Below, one piece after another: positions 11,292 to 21,609 of a DNA stretch of 64,000 nucleotides. Within the stretch, counting starts at the first letter, position 1; each line of letters opens with the position of its first letter. Source of the DNA: Endothia cerciana (Eukaryota; Ascomycota; Sordariomycetes; Diaporthales; Cryphonectriaceae); contig JALRMH010000077.1 in assembly GCA_026119935.1 (NCBI GenBank), forward strand, positions 33,488 to 97,487. Reading direction: 5' to 3'. The notes beneath the pieces are model-generated. The model did no database searches. It was not told the DNA's origin and was given only the letters and a program-made list of their open reading frames with translations. The position numbers and the translations under genes are program-made.

Positions 11292-11701
11292 GTAGCAGAG
11301 GTGTCGAGCAAAGCAATATCAATTTATCTAAATAATAATTAAAAGCTATAAAGCTATTTAGAAGTAAATACTTAAATTAACAACTAAAGAACTATCTGCT
11401 AAATCTATCTACTAGTAATAACTATATCCTTATATCTAGTTCCTTCAGTTAGTGTTCTTTGCTGGATCACTTTCGTAGTAGGGCGCTGGATCACCAAGTA
11501 GTGATCCAAGTGATCCAAGTGAGCCGGTGATCTAAGTGATCCAAGTGATCCCTTGATCACGTGACTCTCATGACTTCTACTGAGTCATCCCTGTGTCCAA
11601 TAGTTGTGCCGTACATAAGAAATGCGCTGTATAAGCGTAGTGGGGAAAGTCCTGCGTCAGGGGATCTGTTTCCTGATCCAACCGCAGTCTGGGTCATAAC
11701 A
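11292..11701 (-). repeat. outer part of the right inverted arm, little mutated
   Basis: The first five bases, GTAGC, are the right copy of the Gypsy target duplication. The segment is the reverse complement of the left arm from its start, and it ends ...GGGTCATAACA. It contains several near-identical GGATCACTT / GTGATCCAAG blocks at 11470-11560. In the left arm the same blocks read as ATTACTTA-like strings, so the left copy has been converted by C-to-T change on both strands while this copy has not. Confidence 0.75.
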
Positions 11702-11854
11702 CAAGCCTTACAATAGCTTTAGATATAACTAGAATAGTCTTTTTAAACTTGCTAGCAAAGGCTTATGCTATCTAATTTATATTATAGCTTTTTCTTAGCT
11801 AAAATCATAGATATGTTAATAAAAGCAGTGGTTATAAGATGTTAGATAGTTATG
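11702..11854 (+). repeat. direct repeat, copy 1 (RIP-decayed)
   Basis: About 153 bp repeated at 12081-12233. This copy reads AT-rich where copy 2 has C or G, for example gctatctaatttatattatag against gcgacctaatttacgttacag, always in the C-to-T or G-to-A direction. Confidence 0.75.
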
Positions 11855-12080
11855 TTTGACATTATAGCCTATAGCTTTATTGTGCAAATCTTTTATTTTA
11901 AAAATAATCTTTTATACTATTGCTAGTAATAGCAATACCAGTCTTTTTTAACTTATCTATCTATATTTATAGCAGAAGCTATAATGAAATATGATAATAG
12001 AAAAGGAGGAAAAGCAGGAAGCTAGAAGAGGAGGGATTTGTATATTTTATGTGTTTTTTATTTTGCTAGGCTTTTGCCGG

Positions 12081-12233
12081 CAAGCTTTACGATAGCTTTA
12101 GACATAACTAGAACAGTATTCTTAGACTTGCTGGCGAGGGCTTATGCGACCTAATTTACGTTACAGCTTCCCCCTCAGTCAAAATCACAGACACTCCACC
12201 AAAAGCGGTGGTCACGAGAGGTTAGATGAGATG
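12081..12233 (+). repeat. direct repeat, copy 2 (less mutated)
   Basis: Matches 11702-11854 over its length but keeps most C and G bases. It lies just upstream of the permease remnant, so it may mark a breakpoint that removed the permease 5' half. Confidence 0.75.
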
Positions 12234-12298
12234 TCTTATGAGTTGAAGAGCTCTTTAAAGACCTTTTTCATTTTGCGTTTTATGAGATATTTCTAGAG

Positions 12299-13579
12299 AT
12301 GTCTTGTGAAACACCTCCTAAGACCATGAAAACTGCATTGCTAACCAAAACTTACTGTAGGTGGGCTTTTCCAATTGTGCCTTGGTTCGAGCTTCTCACA
12401 GGATTTCTCAATGTCGTCTTTGTCTTCATCTACCTAGTATCCTTCTGGGTTTTATCTCCGCGCAACAGTGCCGCTTTCCTTCTAGAAAAAAGTGTCTCTC
12501 CAGGCTGGGACAATTACTTTGTATCGTGGAACGTAGGTGTGTTGTCTCAGGTCCGGCTATTCGTTGGTAAGTTAAACTGCCAGCACCACTTTCACAACTT
12601 GCTCTGCCGAGTAGGTTAACACACCTAAAGGCTTCGAATGCATCATACACGTGGGCGAGGAGAGCAAGAGTCCGAGAATCACAGTGCCCAAGGCGATGTT
12701 CTGGTCCGTGGTTGCCATTGGTCTAGCGGTTTGATCATGATGTTCACTTTTCTGGCAAGCCTTTTTGTTATCTACGTGGCCCAATGAGAGGAGCTGCTAA
12801 CGTGGCACTGATACAGTTTTGTATGCCTTCGGATATTTCAATCATCATGAACTCTTCCAGTCCCCTCATCACGATCGTACAACACGCGACCGGATCCAGC
12901 ACTATGGCCACAGTCCTAGCCGTTGGCCAGGTTGCTCTTGGCATCTCCTGCTCGATGTCAACCTTCTCGTCTGTCAGGTGAGCCTTACTAAAGTTCTTTC
13001 GTGGAGAGTGACCTGTGGGACAGGCATTTGACTTTATCGCGCAGCCTTTCCGTTGCAATCGCTAGCTTTTGTGTTTAGCCTCCTTACGTGGGCGTGGGCA
13101 CGTGATGGTGGCCTTCCGTCCTATTTCAGCATTGTCGACGGGAAGCACCGCGTGCCGATCCGTGCCGTCTGGCTGACCTCGGCGAACTGCGTTGTGCTGG
13201 CCCTTCTGAACTTGGGGAGCGCGACTTACACGGCGTTGGGGGCTACACGTCGCTGGCTGTGATGGGCTTCTTTGTCAGCTACGCTATCATCATCTGCGTC
13301 GCCCTCTACGCTCGTCGTGTCGGGACGTTGAAGCTAGGAGAGTGCAACTTGGGACGATTAGGCTTGCCTATCAATGTGTTCGCGTTGGTATTCACCCTCT
13401 GGATGATCATCTGGATCCCCTTTCCCTCAAGAGTGCCTGTCACTGCGGCTAACATGAATTGGTCTCTTCCCGCATATGTCGTCGTGATGATCGTGGCAGT
13501 TACCATCTACCTGTTCAGAGGTATGGAATGGCAGGGCCCAAATAAGGCTGTGGTGGACATTGTTCTGCGCGAACGATAA
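12299..13579 (+). pseudogene. amino acid/choline-type permease, 5'-truncated and frameshifted
   Basis: The C-terminal two-thirds of a fungal APC-superfamily transporter (choline/GABA permease group): a membrane segment (LTGFLNVVFVFIYLVSFWVL), then GWDNYFVSWNVG, HVGEESKSPR, VPKAMFWS, ITIVQHATGS, LTWAWARDGGLP and PIRAVWLT. Two introns still splice in silico: 12567-12630 (restores VGFECIIHVGEE) and 12979-13078 (restores SLLTWAWARDGG). Lesions are an in-frame TGA with frameshift near 12738, another near 12785, and a frameshift near 13245 that separates the SATYTALG and GYTSLAVMGFF parts. The first five or so membrane helices are missing. Intact members import quaternary amines or amino acids at the plasma membrane; this copy cannot. 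Confidence 0.8.
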
Positions 13580-13974
13580 GTGTGAGGAGGCGCGGAGTAC
13601 TGGGACTATTCTGAGACAGCCTTTACACATCTGACTTCAGTTGCATTTTAACTACATACGTGCCTTACTTGTACATAGGGCGTGTATAAACCTTTATTCA
13701 GGAACTAGAGTCACGAAAATCTGACTTGGGCTCATGAATCCTGCTTCCGTTTCTAGTGCCATGCGACGGGGCTTGTGAAGTAATGAGTACTGGGCCTGAG
13801 CCGCTCGTAGAGCAAGTGAGTCTTCTGCAATGGCTGCAACGGAATCCAAAGCTATGTATCTACCTTACATGCCTCTCACCCGCCTTAAATTGCCGCAATT
13901 ATGCCATGTTCCTAACTTTATGAATTTGAAGTTTACACCTTAAACTTGTCACTGGTTAGAGTTACTTAATAAAT

Positions 13975-14220
13975 TGAATTAGTTAACTGGTCAGCCAACT
14001 GGTCTGTCAGTCAACCGGTCGGTCAGTCAACCGGCCAGTCAGTCTCCCAGTCAGTCAGTCTCCCAGTCACCCAGTCAGTCAGTTAACCAGTCGGCCAGTC
14101 ATCTGGTTAGTCAGCCAGCCAGTTGGTCAGTCAACCAGTTGGCCAGTCAACCAATCAGTTAGTCAACCGGTAAGTCAGTCAGCTGCTTCATTAGTTAATC
14201 AATTTACCAGTTAACTGGAC
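13975..14220. repeat. degenerate CAGTCAGT / CAACCGGT short tandem repeat
   Basis: About 245 bases built from variants of cagt, caac-cagt and ggtcagtc with an 8-16-bp irregular period. It has no coding potential and probably arose by slippage. Confidence 0.7.
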
Positions 14221-14314
14221 AATTAGTTCATGAATCTGGGCTGTGATAGCCTTGGCAGCCTCACAGCTGTGGCGCTCGTGATAATTAAATCCACTGGCCC
14301 TGGAACGTCCCAAA

Positions 14315-14584
14315 TCAGCCCCAGGGCCCTGGATGTACGTACTCGTTCTCATCCAAATACGCCAGCACAGATGATGTGCAAGATTCCCTCAGCTCGTTGC
14401 TTGTCGACTTGTTCATGTCATTGCCTTCAACATCTGTCACAACTCGCTGCAAATTAATCGTTGATCTACGCAACGAAGGTAGATCACAGGAGGAGGACAC
14501 AATTGGGTGAGAGGCATCGTCACCAAGATCCTGCAGGCGCCCGACGTCAAAACGTCCATGGGTACGGGACGCAATACGAGTCAT
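14315..14584 (-). CDS. small hypothetical ORF
   Basis: An 89-codon frame with balanced amino-acid use (SHPIVSSSCDLPSLRRS near the middle, acidic C-terminus). It lies downstream of the small two-exon gene at 14630-15017 on the same strand. No domain is recognised and no intron is needed. It could be chance or a fragment. Confidence 0.2.
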   Translation of the reverse strand: MTRIASRTHGRFDVGRLQDLGDDASHPIVSSSCDLPSLRRSTINLQRVVTDVEGNDMNKSTSNELRESCTSSVLAYLDENEYVHPGPWG

Positions 14585-14629
14585 GACAGTTCCTAAACCA
14601 TTGAAATTCGGCTTTCTAGTAGGAACAAA

Positions 14630-15017
14630 TTAACTGGTCTTCTTGGTCTGACCGCCCAACTTGTCCTGCACCGTCCCGCCCAGGCTGCCCTCGGTCGTGA
14701 ACTGCTTGCCAATGGCTCCCTCCTTATCGAAAGGACCGCCCACTTTTTGTGCCGTGCCGCCAAGGGCTCCGTCCTCTGTGATGTGAATGTCAGTCACATG
14801 TCATTCCAAGTCTGAGGGGGTCTCACGGATGCGAGGATCCGCATGTCTCAAGCAAGCGTGACCACTCACCGGTGAACTGCTTCCCAATCGCACCCTGGGC
14901 GTCAAGGACCTTGGGCTTCTCGACCGTTTCGGCACCAACGCCGGCGTTGGCTGGTGTTGTTGTCTGGCCTGACATGCCACCCGAGCCGCCGGGCCTGACG
15001 TTGTACTTCTCGGACAT
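14630..15017 (-). CDS. small conserved hydrophilic fungal protein (97 aa, two exons)
   Basis: Start at 15017-15015. Exon 1 is 15017-14870, intron 14869-14776 (GTGAGT...CACAG), exon 2 14775-14630. The 97-residue product begins MSEKYNVRPGGSG and carries two copies of a GAIGKQFT-x-(E/D)G-(A/S)-LGGT module (about residues 43-56 and 69-82), ending in a Gly/Lys tail. It is soluble, with no signal peptide or membrane segment. Short Gly-rich proteins with this repeated pattern are common in Pezizomycotina and are often starvation- or conidiation-related, but no biochemical role is known to me. Splicing joins the frames exactly and codon use is normal, so the gene looks functional. Confidence 0.8.
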
Positions 15018-16293
15018 TTTGAAGCTGAAGGTTGTGAAAAGCCTCGGGGTGTGATGCGAGATGCAGATGTTGGACCTTGTAGACAAGCGTTGGATATTGC
15101 CAGTGAGTAGTGACGCGGACCTCATATCTTGAAATGTGACCAGCGGGGGGTGCACATTTATTTAACAGGGCAGAGAGCGACAAATGAAAATTGGAGCATC
15201 TTATATGCCTTGCATTGGTGGTGAAGAATGACGCCAGCAACTCGGATGATCCGTTGACTTCAGCGGTCGCTGAATGAGGTCATTGTGACAGTGGCCTTGG
15301 GGGGTCCTGCGGGATGATGCACACGGGCAGATCACCCGCTAGGAAACGCGGCTGGAGAAAGCAGCTAACACGCGGAACCTAAGCACACCTGCTAGGCCGT
15401 GTTCGTTCCAGGACCCAACGAGACCCTTGTGAGTGGTGTCTTGATGAACCCTAGTTACTTGACGTGCGTCAATGGGCTCTCGTTGCTTGGCGTGCATACC
15501 GACACTGTCCAGACACTTTCAACAACATCCAAGCATCAAGATGTGTCTCTGCACTCCCGATATGAGACAAAGCCAGACGCACGCAAAAGTTAAGCTTCCA
15601 GTATGGTCAGCTCCTCCACCATTGGCGGTGTAGATCAAGCAGATGAGAACGCGACGGTTGGACGAGTGCACGAACGCTTGCATGTGGACCTGGACTCACA
15701 AGCTGTCGGGCTGAGAGGGACGCGCACCGTACGCGCACTAATATTTCAACCCGACACCATTCCTGGCGGCTGTTGGTGTGTTCACCTCTTGAGGCTGAGA
15801 CCCAACATCAGGGCAACAACACCTGTGCCGTTTGTCCACCTTTGTTGTCCACGCTTCAACTGCAGTCTTGCACTGCCTCTTGGGCCTCCCGCATGAGTGG
15901 CCAAGCCCAAACACATGCAGCGATAGTGTTCACTGTGGGCAAAAAACCAACGCAAATTGGGCATCATCTCCTGTGCAAGCCATTCCAGAGCAGAGAAATC
16001 GTCTGTATTCAGGTACTTTGGCACAGTCATCCGCGTTGATACATAAGTATTAGAGGCATCTCACCTGGGGTACCGCATTGCCCAACACGGCCGGGGAACC
16101 TCGCGTTTTCCCCATTGACGGTTTCGGCACACGCTCGTGGTAGCATCCAAGCACCCAATTTCCGCCATACTGCGTCGTGCCGTCAACTTTGTCCCCTCCA
16201 CTTGACACATTTCGCGACACATACGCAGCACCACGTCTGACTGCCAAACGACGTGTCAGTCCCTGGACTGCATTCTATCTCTCCCTCAACGAA
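15018..16293. promoter_or_regulatory. intergenic region between divergent genes (small protein and Argonaute)
   Basis: About 1.28 kb that should contain both promoters. Overlapping short frames on both strands (such as 15603-15896 and 15782-16030) are mutually contradictory and look like chance. A pyrimidine-rich stretch precedes the Argonaute start. No clear TATA box was identified. Confidence 0.4.
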
Positions 16294-19200
16294 ATGGCGG
16301 ATTCTGGACGTGGACGAGGACGCGGCGGCGGCGGCCGTGGGTACTCCGGAGGAGCTGGTCAAGGCCGCGGTCGAGGAGGTCACGGTCAGGGCGGCTCTTT
16401 CCCTCCCGCCGGCGGTGGCTTCCGTGGTCGTGGCGGCGCACCTGCAGGACCTGCGCGCGTCTACTCGTGAGAGCCCCCCCCCCCCCCAGTGCCGGACCTT
16501 GAGAGTCGCGATTAACCTCCCTGATCAGTGGTCGCAACAACAAGGCACCTCCACCCGATGCCAGGGTTGAACTCGTCGAGAATGCACGGCAGAAGGCTCG
16601 CGGCTCTGGTCTCGGCGCGAGCTCCCTCAGCCTCGACCTGGTCACTCCGGTCCGCCCCGCCTACGGCACCGGAGGCAAGCCGATCACAGTCTGGGCGAAC
16701 TACGTCGAGATGATCCCCCAGTCGGATTTGGTCCTCTACTCCTACGACGTCTCGGCCATCGAGCCCCAAGTGGCCGGCAAGAAGCGGACACAGGTGATCC
16801 GCCTCATGTTGGAGGAGGCCTTCCCACAGGAGCAGGCCGACATCGTCTCTGACTTCCGATCCACGCTCATCTCCCGCAAGCAGCTGCCCTTCGAAGGTGA
16901 CGAATTCCTCGTCAGAGTCACATATCGTGCGGAAAATGAAGACGAGCCGACGCTGCGTGCCACCACCTACGCCGTCACAATCAAGTTGACCAAGACGCTG
17001 CTCGTGTCTGACCTGGTCTCCCACATCACCTCTACCGACCTGACGGCCTCCTACGACAGAAGCATGGACGTCATCCAGGCCCTCAACATCTTCTTGAAAC
17101 ACTATGCGAAATCGGCAGACAACCTCGCCACGATCGGTTCCAGCAAGACTTTCTCCATGAGCGCCGATGCTGCAACTTGGGACTTGGGGAGTGGCCTGAA
17201 GGCTCTGCGAGGCTTCTTCACCAGCGTTCGAGCTGCCACCAACCGCATACTGGTCAACATCAACGTCAGCCACGGTGTCTTTTACCAAGACGCTCTTCTC
17301 ACCGGCCTCATCAGCGCCTTCATGTCCAATAGGTCCCACAATTTGTACTCTCTTCAGAAATTCCTGAAGAAGCTGCGAGTTCGTCTCACCCACCTCAAGC
17401 CCAAGAAGAACAAGAAGGGCAAGGAGACATTCCGCATCAAGACCATCTTCGGACTCGCCGACAAGCGGGATGGGCGCGATCTGCCCCACCCGTCTCAGGT
17501 CGACTCGTTCGCTGCGGGACCGAAGAAGGTCAGGTTCTGGTTGGAGGAGAGACCTCCAGCAGCCGTTTCGACGCAACCTGTCCCCGGGGCGACCCCCAAA
17601 AAGGGCGGCGGCAAGCGTGGCAAGGGCAACGCCAAGGGCGCCTCAGCTGGCCCACCTGTGGCATCTCCTGCTGCGGCCGGGTCTGGGGCAGGGCGATATA
17701 TCAGTGTTTTCGACTACTTCCGGACCACCTACCCGGGATATACTCTCGACGAGAAGTACCCAGTCGTCAATGTCGGTACCACAGCAAACCCTTCCTATCT
17801 CCCGGCCGAGGTCTGCGTTGTACTGGCTGGTCAGAATTCCATGTCGAAACTTGACCCCGCCCAGACAGGCAACATGATCAACTTTGCGGTCCGCGGACCC
17901 GCAGACAACGCCCTGTCAATCGTGCAGCACGGTCTGCAGACTTCTGGTCTGTCGTCTGGAAACCCCCTGTTGGTGAGCCTTCCTTCCTGTATCTGCACTA
18001 CAAGTCGCCTCTTCTTGTTCCTCTGGGTACTCTACTAACGCCTGTCATGCAGGCACGTTTTGGTATCGAGATTGGTGACGACTTGATATCGGTTCCCGCT
18101 CGCGTACTGCCTGAGCCGAAAGTGCTCTACAGAGAGAACGCCTCCGTTGTCGTCAGCTCTGGAAGCTGGAATCTCGCCAAGGTTCGTTTTAGCAAGCCCG
18201 GCAATCTGAAGCGATGGTCCTCTCTCGCGGTCGAGCTCAACGGGCAGCCTCACCCCAATGACATGCAGAGGTTGCCGGAGACCATCAGAGCATTCACCGC
18301 CGCTCTGACAAAGAACGGCGTGATCGTATCGCCGCCGTTGCCTGGTCAGAAGGTGTCCCTGAAACGTCCTGAAGACGCTGCGCTTGAGGCAATGTTCAAG
18401 GGTGCCGTAGATCGGGGCAAGCTGGACCTTCTACTGGTCGTCCTCCCCGATGAGAACACTGCGCTTTACAACTACGTGAAGTACCTGGGCGACATCAAGT
18501 ATGGGATCCAGTATGTACAAGCTTCTCTTTCGCTCCCTGAACGTTTTCATCGAACCTGTTCGCTCGTCTCCCTGTGTCACTATACCGTTCGCAAACTTGT
18601 CTGGCAGGTACTTCGTGCTGACACTTGGTCAATTAGGACTGTCTGTGTAGTGGCTTCCAAGTTCCTCAAGGAACGCGGCCAAGAGATGTATTTCGCCAAT
18701 GTAGGTACATTTATTTTTGCACTTTTAGGTTATGAATCCATACCTTACGGAGCTGGATTAACAATCAATGGCATGAACTTAGGTCGCTCACAAATTCAAC
18801 CTCAAGGCGGGCGGCCACAACCAGCGGGTCGAGAACGGTCCCCTCTCCTTCATCATGGACGGAGAAACCATGATCATTGGGATCGATGTCACCCATCCTT
18901 CCGCCATGTCATCGTCAACCGCCCCGTCCGTAGCGGCTCTAGTGGCTTCCATTGACCGGGAGCTCAGCCAACTCCCGGGTGTTCTCAGCATTCAGGGTGA
19001 GGCGCGCCAGGAGATGGTCTCGGATCTCTGCAGAATGATGAAAGACGTGTTGCGGAACTGGAAGTCGCTTGGCAAACATGCCTCCTTTCCGAAGAACATC
19101 ATCATCTACCGAGACGGCGTCTCGGAGGGTCAGTACGCTCAAGTGCTCAACATCGAAGTCCCCCTCATCCGTGAAGCGTGCCGGGACCTCTACCCGCCCG

Positions 19201-19718
19201 AAGACACCAAGAAGGGCATCCCACGACTGACGGTAGCGATTGTTGGTAAACGCCATAACACGCGCTTTTATCCCGTGAAGCCCGAGGACGCCGACAAGAA
19301 TGGCAACTGCCGGCCCGGGACGGTCGTCGACCGCGGTGTCACCGAGGAGGGCGTCTGGGACCTGTTCATGCACTCGCACGCCGCCATCAAGGGCACGGGC
19401 CGCCCCGCCCACTACTTCGTCCTCCTGGACGAGGTGTTCCGCCACAGGCCGCAGCGGCACCCGCGGCCGGCCGACGAGTTCGAGCGCATGACGCAGGCCA
19501 TGTGCTACGTCTACGGCCGCGCCACCAAGGCCGTGAGCTACTGCACGCCCGCGTACTACGCCGACCGGCTGTGCGACCGTGCGCGTCGGTACCTGGCCGA
19601 CGTGTATGATGGGACCAGCGACGGGGCGAGTACCGCCGGCGGCAGCACGGCGGGCACGGACAACGCTGCGCGCATTGAGATTCACGAGAGGCTGAAGAAC
19701 ACCATGTTTTACATCTAG
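16294..19718 (+). CDS. Argonaute, QDE-2/AGO1-like, slicer residues intact
   Basis: Five exons: 16294-16466, 16529-17972, 18053-18510, 18637-18700, 18783-19718. All introns are GT-AG (62, 80, 126 and 82 bp) and every junction keeps frame, giving 1024 aa. The N-terminus (1-58) is an RGG/Gly-rich tail. The N and linker domains follow. The PAZ region (about 330-540) holds a Lys/Pro/Ala-rich insert and ends SVFDYFRTTYPGY...YLPAEVC. PIWI carries the catalytic tetrad: D748 (IDVTHPS), E786 (QGEARQE), D824 (YRDGVSEG) and H912 (HSHAAIKGT). Argonautes bind small RNAs and cut matching transcripts in the cytoplasm; QDE-2 is the quelling effector of Neurospora. No Dicer, RdRP or QIP gene is in the window. 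Long antisense frames here are GC-rich shadows. Confidence 0.95.
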
Positions 19719-21270
19719 AGGAAAGTCATCTTGGGATTGTTTTCGTCTCGGGCTTGCTTTCGGGATAATTAGGGTAAGGCGATGGGGATCTCGTCCTGTC
19801 GCCTTCGGTACGTGTGCGGTGAGACCAATTGTACCTCTGGCTCACAAAGCCTGCGTACCAGTGCGCGTATTTTTCCAGCCTGGAGCTCCTGTGGGTTTCA
19901 GGATTGGCACAACTTATGATTAACGATTTTTGGGCTTCAGCGCTGTGTTGTGTTTGGGTCTATAGGCTTTGGATCTTGGCAGCATGGCCAACAGTTTGTT
20001 AGAAAGCTTTCAGGATATCAACGAATACCTACTTCACATCACAGATGCTTAACGCTAAAGTTGCTTTGGATCAACCACTCGTAATACGAGTAGATTCTCT
20101 CGGGCATGACTTTAGCTCTAGTCTGTTCTCATTGCTACCTCGCTAGTCCCAAAAGTTTTGACTCTCATCGTTTGTTCTGCCATGACGTGCTCGGCCCTGT
20201 TCCTCGTGGCGTGTCTCTGTACGGCGGGTCTTGACGGATATTGACTTGATCACGTGGCGCAGGTGAATTATACGGCTGCCGGCCATTAGATTGGCCTTGT
20301 TATGCAGCAGTTTGTGAAGGCGAAAATATTTTTAGAATTTGCCGAGAGGCCAGCACGATCTTGAAGTCCGGACACGAAGGAGCTGCGGGTGGTCTGGAAG
20401 AACGCGGTGGAATGGCATGGCGTTGAGAATCCGCGCATAGCTTACACATATAGTTTGAGCCCCCGTTCTTTCGCATTGGGTGACTTTGAGGATGTACATG
20501 ACCAAGCAAAAAATGCCGACTCAACTGGTACCGAGATGAAATACTATACAGGGAAGGGGCCCGTGTTTTGTATGGAGATTCTACCTAGGCAGCCAGATGA
20601 ACATCGGGTTCCTGTACCAGCTACTTGTTGATACATCCCCCGTCTCTCCCATCCACTAGCTGCATGTGTATAATTAATATCAATTGTAAAGGCTTTTACA
20701 ACGTTTGAAACGCCAGGAATAAGGTGAGCAGTTTGCTGCATAACATATTTCAATGGCGAGGTTTGCAAGCACCACATTGAGTTGACGAAGATAGATCTCG
20801 TGATGTTTGACTGATTATCATTAGTAGCGTTATGCAATCTGTACCGGACGGCTAGGAGGAAGGGGTATATACTGTGCATATGTGAGGTAAGCGGTAAGCA
20901 GTAAGGTGCGATATCACGCCCCATACCCCTTCCGATTCCCAAGCCGAGTTCCCGTTGGAAGTTCAGCGCGGGAAAGGGCAATAGAGCATCTTTTCGGAAA
21001 ACGAACGTCATTCTCAAAAGCACGGACGAAGGACTGCAATATACAGCATTGGAAATATTGCGAGAAGAGATACCTAGGTATTTACATGAGATCTCTAATC
21101 AAATATTCATACACCCAGATGACAACGGCTCCCAGACATATTTACATCTCCTGGGTCTCCAATATGTACAACACAAGATTGAACATCAATACACCGGTTG
21201 TGTGTTACACACGGTCACTATCAGCCGCTGACTGTGCATCCCCTCTCTAGTGACCTGACCTCTCCGCCAC
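19719..21270. other. gene-free intergenic region downstream of Argonaute
   Basis: No coding frame with recognisable content. Frames at 20389-20631 and 20544-21023 overlap on opposite strands and look random. Confidence 0.4.
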
Positions 21271-21609
21271 CTAGAAGAAAGACCCCGTCAGGGCCTCCAC
21301 GAAGCCCTGGCCAACAAGTTTGTGGATAGCCTGGCCGGGGTGGTAATTGTCGTACCACACGCAGGAGGTGCCGTCGGCATTGGCGCAGGTGATGTCGCTC
21401 TCGAGGCCGTACGAGGTAGGGTCATTAAAGACCTGCTCAAAGTACGACGTCGTGTTGAAGACCTGGCCGAGGGTGATATCCGAATTGGTGGTTTTAAAGT
21501 CCGCCATGCTGCTTACGAGCTTCGAGTTATAGGAATTCAGGTTGGCGATGAGGCCCGACAGGTCAGTCTCGGAGCTTCGAGAGAGCTGAAAATACTGATC
21601 AACGACCAT
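21271..21609 (-). pseudogene. C-terminal fragment of an SGNH/CE16-like secreted esterase
   Basis: About 107 residues ending ...CVWYDNYHPGQAIHKLVGQ, the aspartate/histidine block (D-x-x-H) of SGNH hydrolases of carbohydrate-esterase family 16 type. It is preceded by an FNDPTSYGLES-like segment usual in these enzymes. A GATCAG acceptor at about 21597 suggests that the real exon begins with YFQLS. The GDS nucleophile block and the middle of the enzyme were sought to the right and not found, and a TAA interrupts the frame shortly upstream. The copy is therefore a 3' remnant. Intact enzymes remove acetyl groups from plant cell-wall sugars outside the cell. Confidence 0.5.

Noticed and set aside
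13975..14220. possible CRISPR-like or regular array
   Set aside because: Units are too short and irregular, there are no unique spacers, and the context is eukaryotic.
16512..17576. 354-codon minus-strand ORF inside the Argonaute gene
   Set aside because: It is antisense to a domain-verified exon. The composition (Asp/Val/Arg/Gly-rich) is the usual shadow of GC-rich third positions.
18939..19685. 248-codon minus-strand ORF opposite the PIWI domain
   Set aside because: A shadow of the conserved PIWI exon; Arg/Val/His-rich with no motif.
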